Assembly (NCBI GenBank): GCA_002633005.1
Contig: NMRA01000059.1
Coordinates: forward strand, 485,883-549,882
Reading direction: 5' to 3'
DNA from: Phoronis australis
Taxonomy: Eukaryota > Phoronida > Phoronidae
DNA length: 64,000 bases
Of the stretch, positions 1 through 10,400 are shown one piece after another. A program made the translations under genes and the position numbers. A model generated the notes under the pieces. It saw only the letters and a list, made by a program, of their open reading frames with translations. It ran no database searches and was not told where the DNA came from. Positions within the stretch are counted from its first letter, which is position 1. Every line of letters starts with the position of its first letter.

Positions 1-878
1 GAGACCGGCAAGTGCTGAATAAAACACGCTCTGGTTTAGGTCTACTGCTTGTGCAAATTTCTTTAGACACATCTAGCTAGTTAGATTGCGTGGCTCTGAC
101 CGAAAGACGGTCTCTGCTTTGGCAAATGAACTCTGGTGACACGCACGCGCTCGCTTACTCGCTGACGAACTTCAAAACAAACGTCACGTGACAACAACAT
201 GTGTGTTCGTCCAGACATTTTTCTCGCCGTGTTGCCGATCATACATGTAGATGGTACGATGTTGCACAGATTTATACTTAAACCTGCCGTTAATCCAGAC
301 TCCACGGGAACTTAAAAACCTTAGAGACGCTGCTTATATAATTGAATGAGGATTTCAGGTACTTTATCAAAACCATTTTTATTCAAGCATTGAAGTCGCC
401 ATATTGAAGACAGCGATTTTGAAGCAGTCAGTTGGCGAGTTTTCGCCCTGGGATTTCAGCACAATTTTCTGTAAAATGATCGTAATTTAGCAGCAAAGTT
501 TGATAGCAATGCACCACAGTTTTGTTGAAAGTCTTTCATAGATTACATGCGTCACAGAGCGTAAATTTGATGAATCTTAGCTTCCGATTTCACCCGTTTC
601 GGAGACCGATTTTCAACCGCCTTGGGTTATAATAAGCGCCCCCCTGAACCGAACTTTTCTAAGCGCCCTGGGCGGTTATTACGGCGAATACGGTATTCAA
701 GTTAGGAATGGGTGACCTGGCAGGGTATTGCACAATAAGTAAAAATCTTGTAAAAACTTTTTCTTTCAAAGCTTGCCAATATTTCTAAAAAACGGTACCA
801 TAAACTGATTATCACAAACGAGCTTGAAACGAGGCTCTGAAATGGTCACGATTATACTAACCCCAATGAGGTACTCAC
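1..878. other. PRCP intron 5, partial
   Basis: No exon of PRCP or of any other gene is recognisable. Around 625-695 there is a GC-rich stretch with a loose inverted look (TAAGCGCCC and GGGCGGTTATTA), probably a worn repeat. Confidence 0.4.
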
Positions 879-972
879 CCAGCTACGATATGAGGGTACT
901 TCATTCTGAACCAAGCAGAGAGCATGCCACCGTAGGAACCTCCAAATGAGATGACGGGACTGTTTGCAGCAC
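879..972 (-). CDS. PRCP: PRCP exon 5 (catalytic serine)
   Basis: 94 bp, phase 1 in and phase 2 out, donor GTGAGT. It encodes GGSYGG with the active-site serine, then [16 protein letters not shown]. The next exon (an ALAASAP-like start would be expected) is not in positions 1-878. Confidence 0.9.
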
Positions 973-3900
973 CTAGTAGAAGGCCCATCATTATTAACTT
1001 TCAGCAATCTTTTGGAAGGTAAGACTTTCTTTATTTGGGCCGTCACGATTGCACGGCAATAGAAATCTCCTTTGTCCCGCGGATAAGAAAGCATGTGACC
1101 TAGTTTTGGAAATCAGGCACATTTTTGTGTCTCTCGTTGATGTTGCGAAGACCAAGAATTTTCAAATCACACATCCACAGGGATTTCCCCAGTTTATTGA
1201 TCTTTCTCACATGGCAGTTGCAGTCCATGGTACAGCAGTAATATTTTGTTAGCATTGGAGACGAATTGAGTAATGCAACCGAGAAAACCTCGAAAAGAAT
1301 CAGACAACAACAAATAACATGTGAGACCCTAGTGGCATGAAAATGAGGCAGCAAATGTTCCTGACGGATGTTTACAGTGTTGTGGGTAAATACAGCCAGA
1401 TTCGAAAGTCGCTGTCTAATCCAAGATGGGCGTATTAGCACAGATCTATGAAAAGAACTTTGTATGAATTCACCATGAAAAATGACATAAGTCACAAATT
1501 CGGTCTTGTGCTCCAAGTTCACAATTACTGAATAATGATTTAACAATTTTACTATCAGCACATCACAGTCTTGAAATAATTCATACAAATAGTGTGAGTA
1601 ACTTGAACTTAAGGTATATTCTCAGAGATTTTGTACTTTTTCTTAAGTGATATTTAATTACTTTTTAGAAATATGAAACACGAATCTGAATAGTTACCAA
1701 GTAATGCAGTAGGGAATTTTGAATTCCAGACAGTGTCAAGACAAAACTCAACATAAGAACCATCAACAGACCTCAGAAAGGACATCTTACATTGGCCAAA
1801 GCAACATTGACACTTAGCCACTTTGGCAAAACCTCAACAGTTCTTTTGCAAGTAAACTCAAAGTTATCTTGGGAAGAACAATGAAAGACTGATAAGAGAA
1901 CAGCAAAGCACCTACTACAAAAATTTGGATTATAATTGTACATATTTGGGATAGGATATACAAAATAATTTTTTTTAAAACACCGTTAGGATTCACGCAA
2001 TTTTTTGTTGACATATTAAATTCTAATTCATCAAAACCACTAAAAACTTTACCCTTGACAGTTTTCTTTATGAAAAGAAGTAGCTCGGCAAAGTCAGCCA
2101 GGGCTTGCTCTGCAGTCAAGTATCCTGTGTATTGGGGAGCCTGAAAAAGACCCATTATTGAAACTGAGTGCCTTTCAGCAAGACACCCAACAAAATTAAC
2201 AACAAAGAGAATATCTTGAAGCGCAATGCAAGAACTTCAGCTAGCATACTTCCATAACATCAAAACTTATTTCCCGAAAAGCTTTGAAGCACTAAGTCAT
2301 CATGTGACACAATAAGCTTACTTGAAGCAATGAGCTCGCCAATGTCCCAAATGTCATAAAATTCGCATTAGGATAAACAGTAACTCAGTGTTCTCCACAT
2401 TGTAAATTCCAAATATTTAGTAGCAGTAGTTAACATTGTGTCATTTCTAATCATTAAGTACTACTAACATGAGTTCTGATGTGACTTAGTTTTTAGTGAC
2501 ACCTGTTGTCAAGTTGAATAAGCTCATAAAAGCTCTAACTTGCCACTAGATGTCAGTCAAAATCAAAATTGTCTTCATTAAGCCAATTAAATTGTTTCTT
2601 TACAGATTGACTTGCAAAATTTTAAAGTTAGAATGACAAAGTAAATTAGTCATTTGATTAAGCAAGCTAGATGACTCCATGCAATTTTTGTTATTTGAAG
2701 ATTTTTGCGGATTTTATTAATGATAATTTAAACTCTTTTTGTAGTGTCATACAAAGTTATACATATAGTGTTGACTGCCTCTAACATTCTGTAATGGGCT
2801 TGATGTTGGTTGATCAGGCCCTGCTTTAATGTCGAGGGCTGAAATGCCAAGCCAGGCCAAAAGTTCAAACCTGACGCAGCACTACTTTTCAAACTTGCGC
2901 ACCAAACTTGTTACAGCGTGAGTTGAAACAGGTCGTGGAGAACACTGTAACTAAGCGGCCAGCAAATGAAAATGAAATTTTTCCAGAGTAACAAGCAGCT
3001 AACTTGTCCATATAGCAACTGACATCCCAGTTCTCCACTAGTCAGGTGGACGTTTCACAATTTTTTTTATAAGGCCACACAGGGGCTCATCCAGATTTCA
3101 ATAACAGGGAATAAAAATTGAGTTTTGCAATATCTCAGGGTGCCCATGACCAATGATGTGTTAATGCATTTATATGAGCCTCAGCCAAATTGCCGATGTA
3201 GTATGTTACCAAAGAGACATGGGTCTGCAATCATATCTTAACTAACTTGTTTATTCTGGACAAGCAAGAGCTGCTCTTAGCGAGTTCAGAGATGCCAATC
3301 CTTGCCTAACTACATTTTAAAGCATTCAAATGCTGAATAAGGTTTCCTAGCTAGGGGTAGGGTGACTAAATTTTATTGATGGTGTATATTTTAGCCATCA
3401 CCCATTCTGAGGAACAAGTTCCATCACATGCCACCATACACAGAATACCGATCCTTTGTGCCGTCCACGACCAGTTCTTGTAACTCCATTGAAGTTACCA
3501 AACACAATTCAGAAAGGTTTACCATGCAGTCCATTCCCAACCTCTGGATCAAAGCCTGTGAACAACCTGACTTTGGAAAGAAAATGGGTGCCAGATAGTT
3601 CCAAACTTCTACGCACCTTATAAGAATCGTTTCCATATGGCATAGACACTCCGTAGTACCTGTGCTCGGCAAACACAAGCATGGCTTTGAACTGTGGCGC
3701 CCACTCCCACATGATTCCCTGAAAGTGAAGATGTAGTTACTGCTTCATTGGCAGAACACAGGTCTATAACTGCTTCCATTCGCAAACCATCGCAAATCAA
3801 ACTGTGGTTTCACATTCCATGCGTTTTCAGCATAATTTTCAATGTTCGTGATTTTTCCCATGACATGCAAAGCACACCCAAAGATAATGCGTAGCAATAC

Positions 3901-6900
3901 CTTTGGGCAAAGTGACTACGTGAAGTCGTAACAAACGACTTGCATATACCAAAATTAGAACTTTTTATAAATGTTATGCAATAAAGTTGTCTAGCATTTT
4001 ATACCTTTATCATTTCCCACAACTTTTCTGTTCATAGAAACTGTCTTGTCATGATATCATCCAGCTTTAAATACAAATGAGACTGCGTGAAGACAAAAGC
4101 ACAGAAATTCAGAGAAGAGCAAACTGAGTGAATAAGCTACTCTCATTACAAGGTGTTAAGATAAATACACATACCGTGTTGTTGCAGAATAGAGTTATGT
4201 CCCCTTCATTTCCTGTGTAGAAAAAGATCGGTCCTCCATCTGTGTCCCAGAATTGATCAGCCATTAAATAGCGCATTTTGTACACATCATTGTTGGCAAA
4301 TCCAAAATGGTCAACCTGAAAGATTTGAAGTACTGGTAAGTTGAAGGCTCAGTTACAGTGAAACAATTTATCAACAGTAACATCAATGAATATACATGTA
4401 TTTCATAGGCCACTGACTTTTGAAATCATAAATTTAGAACTTTACAATGATACTCACGGTCAATAAATACATAAATGTACGCATGTGCTACACACAAATA
4501 ACACAATTACGCAATTACACCTCTTGCAACAAATGTTTTCTTACTTTTATTGCCATTAAATTTGCCACCTAATATAAGACTAGGGTTTCATTTGATCTCA
4601 GAACAGTGTATGTCTGTTCAGAACTACTGATAGTTTATGTATTGATTACCATAGGATGACTATCTGTACATCATAATTCTCTAATTACACGAATCATTGT
4701 ATTTAAAATTCTGGTATGTTTGGTACGTGAAAATGTGGGTGACTGAAGGGTATCACTCAGTGCAACTCAATGTGTTTGACACTGGCCACTCAGTGCAACT
4801 CAAGGTGTGTGATACTGTGGCCACTCAGTGCAACTCAAGGTGTGATACTGTGGCCACTCAGTGTCGCTCAAGGTGTGATACTGTGGCCACTCAGTGTCGC
4901 TCAAGGTGTGATACTGTGGCCACTCAGTGCTGCTCAAGGTGTGTGATACTGTGGCCACTCAGTGCTGCTCAAGGTGTGTGATACTGTGGCCACTCAGTGT
5001 CGCTCAAGGTGTTAGATACTATGGCTACTGAGGAAAGTGCAACAACACGGTGCTCAAGGCGTCTTTGGCTGTTCTTAAATACTGTTGCGTCCACATAAAC
5101 ACATCCAGATATCCTTCTAGCTTTGCATGCTTTGTTCCACACATCGCCTTGAACTTGAGTTTTGCATTCTTACAAAAACACTGCACCTGATTGGTGCGGC
5201 TACCTGTGATCAGATCAACAAAGTTCTGATTGTGGTTGATGGTCAGATGTTGATGGCGGATTGACAGGAAGGTTCACTATGGTATTGTAAGACACCCACT
5301 AACATTCTGAATGCACAACAGACACTGGTGCTATGTAATGCTGTCTGATTAGAAGCAGTGTCTGTGCCGACCAATCGGGAACAAATTCTAAAAATCCGAA
5401 CCGCTGGGCTGGGCAGTAGCCACCAACCACCCACTGCGTGGGTACAGTGTGACCGACGTTATTCTTTCTACGCCCCATCAAGAACTCGTCCATTTCTACC
5501 ACAACGACAGGATTGCTGGCCTTTCTTGGATTCGCATCCAGGTGGTTAATGCACGTTCCGAAGATACTGATTCCATTACATCATGGTAGTTCAATCTATA
5601 TCAAGCATCTCCACCCCAAAGTGGACTGGGAGTGAATACGACCATGTCCAACACAGACGCACCAGCTGGTACAACTTTTAACGTGAATCTCCAACATGGT
5701 GCAAAAGTACTGGAAGGAGGTCGACACAAGCAAAATTGGCCTTGCAAACTTGAGTGCAGATGGCTTTAATTCCCAAGTTCAAGCACAATAGTCCTTTAGT
5801 GCCTGGGGATTTTAACCACAGAGAGGTCAGTTGAATGAGTCGAGTCGGCCATTTGACACTATTTTATGCAAGCACGGCAAAAGATTCACAGTCCAGTCCA
5901 GTGTGTCCGACTTTGACAACAATCATGCCAACTAAGATATTCATCGAATACCTAATATGCCTATGGTCTAATGATTATGCTTTGTCACTCAAACGACCCA
6001 ATGTATCATATTACACAAAGATCCTATAGCAAGACCAACTAACAAAATACACAAGTTAGCAGACAGTGATCACCGTCTTTAGCTGGCCCAGTAATGAGTA
6101 GAGACGGTGAAGCTCCTATAAGAGCTTCATACTCTGGGTGCTTTTAGGCGAATTATGCCTCACACTGATTTCAAAAAAGTCATGTTGTTCCCAAAATTGG
6201 AAACTGACCATTTTTAACACTGAGCATTGCAGGTAGTACGTCATATCCCCTGGCATGCATAGTGTAAAAATGGCCACTTACTGATTTTGGGAACTGAACA
6301 AGGGACTACTCCAAATAAAGTTTGATAAAGGGAGTATTTCTTCAAGTTGGAAGGAATTTACATCGATGGCTCCTAAGGACTGTCTCTCTGACGTACAAAA
6401 AGTATTTATACATGGGTGGCACACTGTAGGGGGTGGAGAGGACTACAGACCCCCCCCCCTTTTTCAGAGCTGCGCCTCCCATGATCTAATGGTGGTGCAC
6501 CACAGGGGGCTGGCTATAGCCCACTTTTTTCAATGCTGCGCCGCCCATGTTATACTGACAAGGCGATTTTGATGTTTTAGTCTGTGTGAGGCATAATTTG
6601 CCGAAAAGCTTGAGGCGTATGAAACTCCTACATGGGCAGCACACCAAAGCGCCATAGGCACAGGGGCTGGCTTGTTTTTAGTGCTGCGCTGTCCATCCAT
6701 TGTCTGTTAGTCAGGCCAGTCAGGGGGATTGTAATTGCCCAACGAGTTAGTTGTTGAGTTATACCCACTATCCAGTTTACCTGTGTAGTAAAGTAATAAG
6801 TTTTGTAGTTGTAACCCGACGGCTGATATTTCGTTCCGAACACTTCAGTTTTCAATAGCGATGCGTCTGCAAACCAAAGAAAGCTCAAAGACACTAGTAT

Positions 6901-6912
6901 TAGGACAACCAT
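879..6912 (-). CDS. PRCP: Lysosomal Pro-X carboxypeptidase (PRCP), 5' part, five exons, runs off the left edge
   Basis: Serine carboxypeptidase of family S28, which in animals removes C-terminal residues that follow proline and acts in lysosomes or after secretion. Coding exons on the minus strand are 6781-6912, 4175-4315, 3617-3718, 2053-2140 and 879-972. All have AG/GT borders and the phases join without a break. Residues 1-17 form a hydrophobic signal peptide ([17 protein letters not shown]). Then come [40 protein letters not shown] and [18 protein letters not shown]; the Ser of GGSYGG is the nucleophile. FCNN and WFRMKYPH favour PRCP over DPP7. The Asp and His of the triad lie beyond the window. 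The start is the ATG directly before the signal peptide. It is head to head with SPCS3. Intron 1 holds a Merlin relic, a MITE and a minisatellite. The family call is secure; the exact orthologue is slightly less so. Confidence 0.88.
973..3616. other. PRCP introns 3 and 4
   Basis: The two introns, 973-2052 and 2141-3616, flank exon 4 and are AT-rich. A 162-codon open frame at 1100-1588 (minus) shows no family resemblance. I see no other gene, RNA or repeat here. Confidence 0.4.
2053..2140 (-). CDS. PRCP: PRCP exon 4
   Basis: 88 bp, phase 0 in and phase 1 out. It encodes [20 protein letters not shown] and then a basic stretch. [10 protein letters not shown] is almost invariant in PRCP and DPP7. 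The donor is GTAAAG. Confidence 0.9.
3617..3718 (-). CDS. PRCP: PRCP exon 3
   Basis: 34 codons, phase 0 on both sides, donor GTGCGT. It contains [12 protein letters not shown], a hallmark of family S28. Confidence 0.9.
4175..4315 (-). CDS. PRCP: PRCP exon 2
   Basis: 47 codons, phase 0 on both sides, donor GTATGT. It begins VDHFGF and contains FYTGNEGDI and FCNNT, the conserved start of the S28 alpha/beta-hydrolase fold. Confidence 0.9.
4755..5035. repeat. Minisatellite in PRCP intron 1, unit about 34-36 bp
   Basis: Seven to eight head-to-tail copies built round GTGATACTGTGGCCACTCAG followed by TGCAACTCAAG, TGTCGCTCAAG or TGCTGCTCAAG. Copies differ by a few substitutions and by a GT/GTGT length change. 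Confidence 0.9.
5060..5600 (-). pseudogene. Merlin-type (IS1595/ISXO2-like) DDE transposase remnant
   Basis: Reading the minus strand from about 5560, one frame gives [17 protein letters not shown], then [13 protein letters not shown] and [13 protein letters not shown], then a stop. After a frameshift the downstream part gives [20 protein letters not shown] and later [13 protein letters not shown]. This order (first Asp in EMDE, a HSDC-like motif, a NFVDP-like motif, C-terminal MW.Q.Y) matches the ISXO2-like transposase domain of Merlin DNA transposons. The HSDC aspartate reads Glu, the frame is broken, and no N-terminal zinc ribbon is readable, so it is a dead copy. It lies in PRCP intron 1. 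Confidence 0.75.
6115..6640. mobile_element. MITE-like element with terminal inverted repeats of about 50 bp
   Basis: The segment at 6115-6168, with GGCGAATTATGCCTCACAC, is matched in inverse orientation at 6585-6640 (GTGTGAGGCATAATTTGCCG); the match extends over about 50 imperfect bases. The interior holds two or three diverged copies of a 70-bp unit ending GCTGCGC(C)(G/T)CCCATG. No open frame of interest. It lies in PRCP intron 1. Confidence 0.65.
6781..6912 (-). CDS. PRCP: PRCP exon 1 (signal peptide)
   Basis: 44 codons from the ATG. A hydrophobic signal peptide is followed by a short propeptide-like stretch ending [11 protein letters not shown]. The donor is CAG|GTAAAC. The exon joins in phase 0 to VDHFGF of exon 2, as in human PRCP. 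Confidence 0.85.
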
Positions 6913-7290
6913 CCCGCTCTGTCAGAATAATCCCACTTCACTTAATCACTTTCACATGCACAACACGAGCGGTGGACCGTACTTTTAATGGAGGGCAGCG
7001 TGGGAAATATTATGACGGAGATTACTTTGTTTTTCAGCGTTATTAACCATATGAATTATTCAAATAGTGTCGATTCACGTGTTTTGAAGTATGACGACGA
7101 CACCTTAACACGCTATTTTTCAAAAGATAGCTACACTTCATCGATATTTATGTTTTCAGGAATCTTCCTGGTGTTATCCATAACATTATAGGACCATGCC
7201 AAATTTCAGCGCCCTCATACGAAAATAACTAGGTAAACGATAATTCACGAGATCCCACATCATTGAGCAGCCGGTGTTTTGTTTCACAAA
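6913..7290. promoter_or_regulatory. Bidirectional promoter region between PRCP and SPCS3
   Basis: 378 bp separate the two divergent start codons, so both 5' UTRs and both core promoters should lie here. No clear TATA box is visible. The divergent arrangement is seen directly; the shared promoter is inferred. Confidence 0.6.
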
Positions 7291-7433
7291 ATGAACACAT
7301 TTTTGTCTAGGGCAAATACAATATTTGCCTTTACGCTTAGTGTAATGGCAGCATTGACGTTTGGCTGTTTTCTCACTACGGCGTTCAATACTCATAAAAC
7401 AGGCGTTTCCCTGGGAACTACAAAAGTGATAGT
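7291..7433 (+). CDS. SPCS3: SPCS3 exon 1
   Basis: 143 bp starting at the ATG, donor GTAAGT, phase 2 out. It encodes the N-terminal membrane anchor, with [20 protein letters not shown] nearly as in human. Confidence 0.95.
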
Positions 7434-10400
7434 GTAAGTTGACTACACGGTCGGTGTGCGGCCTATCAGCCGAATCGAGGCTACGTGTTGCCTGGATCTG
7501 TGCGCGTTACTCGTTACTGAAGTTTACAGCTGTAGGGTTAGACAGTGTAACTAGTAGAATGTCATTGCTGTACTAGCCGAGATTATCGGACTGGGGTCTT
7601 GAACCAGTGACCCTGTTAAACTTCGTAGTCGAATACAATGGACCCTGATTTAGAGAATCGGGCAATCGCTGAATTACGACCTTGTTATTAATGTTATTTA
7701 GTGGATGAAACTGATTCTCTAAATCGGCCCATTGTATCTCACTAGTGCTGGCAGTTGCTATTACTATGACGTTAGGCGTTAGCGAGTGGCTAACAGAGGC
7801 TCATATGATTCACCGGAAGTACGTCAGCTGAACAGGCACACCAGTAGGAAGGTGAACAACAGATTGTCTCGCACAGTTCATCAAATTCCTTTGCACCTTG
7901 GAACCTTTACCACCACAACACAGGTGGACACAAGGTTGTCACTCATACTGTCTTACAGGTCTTCGTCTCTGGAACATTTACCATCCCCATACCATACATG
8001 TGCGCCGTTCAAGGTCCGCGGGTACTAGTTGGCAGTGCTTCTGCATAGCATCTGTTTGTCAACTACGCCAGTTGTAGTAATGTCAGTAATGATAATAACC
8101 AACCGAACCGGGAATCGAACCAGCCACCCTGATTAAACCTGTCAAGCATGCTAACCATTCAGCTAATAGGCGAGTGCTCGTTAGAAAATGGCTAACAGAG
8201 GCTCCTATGATTCACCGAAAGCATGTCTACAACACCTGGTATCAATTGTTTGCAGTAATTAACCTTTTGAGATGCCTTTTCTTTGTGATGTCTGTATGTG
8301 GACAGCCCGGCAGTAGCCAATATGGCCATGCCCATGCCTTATGTGGACAGCCCAGCAGTAGCCAATATGGCCGTGCCCATGCCTTATGTGGACAACCCGG
8401 CAGTAGCCAATATGGCCATGCCCATGCCTTGTGCAAGCCATGAATTAAGGCAAAGGCAGCAGTAATCTCAATCTTCAAGCTCGGTGGAGTTCAGTAGTGC
8501 AGTTTTCTCTCGTGTTTGGTAAGGTCATGTGAGTGAAACGCGCATTTCCGAGTAAGTTTTGAGTGTTACGTATGCCAACAAAATGGCAGTCACAGAAATG
8601 ATTAGTTGGCAAGGCTCCGTGGAATGTTGGTCAATTACAATGTTTCATGTCAAATATGTTTCACAGCAATTGTCTCATGAGTGTCTTGAATTTCTCGAGC
8701 TTGCCGTTAGAATAAATCAAGTCAGCTGTGGTGAGTCATTCGGTCGAGGCTTTATCAGTTATGTAAAGGAATGCTTTTCTACTGCTTTTGGGTATCAAAC
8801 CTGGGCTACTGGCATAAGAGTCGCGTATCTAAACCATTCAACCAAGAAGCAATTGCCAGTTGGCAAGTGATTTAGAGAGGCTTGATACGACTCTTGGCCA
8901 CATTATTTAATTCTTGATTCATAACATTATATTGTCATGATGGACTGTCTGGAGTTGGCACCGGACAACTCTGGAGGGTCAGAAAACCACTCAATTGTGC
9001 GTGTGCGTGTATGTGCATTTTACCTTGAAATGGTTTGAATTAGTTACCAGCAGTTTGCTTGGTTGCGCCATTTTTAAGTCATGCATCCTCTGTAAATAGA
9101 ATGGTCCTGGATAGAAAGCTCCCTTCTGGAGGTAGGACGACGCATTTTTAATATTTTCATTTTAGAATTAACAGGCTTATTCTAGGAATTGTGTCAGAAA
9201 GTGTCGCATTCACGGATATTTCTCAAGTTTATTCAACTTTCTGATTCGGAGTTGCTGGCCACAGTATGACACACCATTGGAAAGTCAAATGCAGTCAAGG
9301 AAAAATTGAAAAATGGAAGTCGACATGAAATAACAAGAGAATCTGCAATGTCAGTAAAGTGAGGCTGGAGAGCTTGATGGATGTTGTAGCTTTATCTGCA
9401 AATACAGGAAGATTCAAATGTTGTGTAATCTGGGACTGGCATATTGTAGCAGCTTGTTGTCACTACCTCGGAACTCACTGACTGGGACTGGCATATTGTA
9501 GCAGCTTGTTGTCACTACCTCGGAACTCACTGACTAGGACTGGCATATTGTAGCAGTTTGTTGTCACTACCTCACAACTCACTGACTGGGACTGGCATAT
9601 TGTAGCAGCTTGTTGTCACTACCTCACAACTCACTGACTGGGACAACTGAATGGAACTAATTTGCATGTAATTTGCATGTGACTTGGACACCATGCCATG
9701 TAGCAACAATGTCAGCTTTGCAGTGGAACATGCATTGAAATTTGAAGCACAGATTTTGTATATTTGTTATTCCCGAAAGGTATTAGGTCAAAGTTGCACT
9801 CACTGTTATGAATGGCATATTTCCTGCTGGGGACTGTTTTTCTAAAGTGTAACTTAAGGTCATTTTTACGACTGGTGATCAAGCTCTGTTTAAACCATGA
9901 GTAAAAATGTCATCGAGTTATTTTACTTCAGTGAAACAGGCTCCATATGATATTGTTTGTCGGGTTTACTTTTGCATACCCAACACTTGCGTTAAAGTGT
10001 TGTTGACTTTTGGTTTTCCTGTTTCAGAAAAAATGTTCCAGATTATAGTACGTCACGGGAGAAGAACGATTTAGGATTCATCACATTTGATCTTCAAACA
10101 GATATCCTTTTGTTGTAGTTTCAAATATTCTGAGTCAAGGGTATAGTCTAGATCAGTAGTATTAATGCGAGCTGTGATTATATTTTAAAATCATTGGTCC
10201 GGTTTTTTACTGAAAATGAATAGTAGAATAGATGAATCAAAAGGCTTTTAAATATCTTTTGGAAGTTTCACAAGGTTTTGTAGACCATTTCCTTGGAGGC
10301 TTCATAATTTAATTATATTTTTTGTTGCAAATTTCATTGTTATACAAAACTTTAATAATGCATTCTGTGAAAAGAATGCTTTAAAACACCCATTAGTAAA

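Larger units (their letters stand above)
7434..10027. other. SPCS3 intron 1
   Basis: 2.6 kb GT-AG intron. It carries a hairpin, tRNA-like SINE pieces, a repeat of 54 bp and two minisatellites, listed separately. A 103-codon plus-strand frame at 8559-8870 has no recognisable features and is not called. Confidence 0.7.

Noticed and set aside
1100-1588. 162-codon minus-strand open frame in PRCP intron 4
   Set aside because: No recognisable domain, odd composition, no link to PRCP exons, and the AT-rich intron gives long frames by chance.
8095-8175. A functional tRNA gene on the minus strand
   Set aside because: A and B boxes are present but the anticodon and T stems do not pair, so only a tRNA-derived repeat is supported.
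8559-8870. 103-codon plus-strand frame in SPCS3 intron 1
   Set aside because: No motif, no splice logic with SPCS3, and the ATG lies in ordinary intron sequence.
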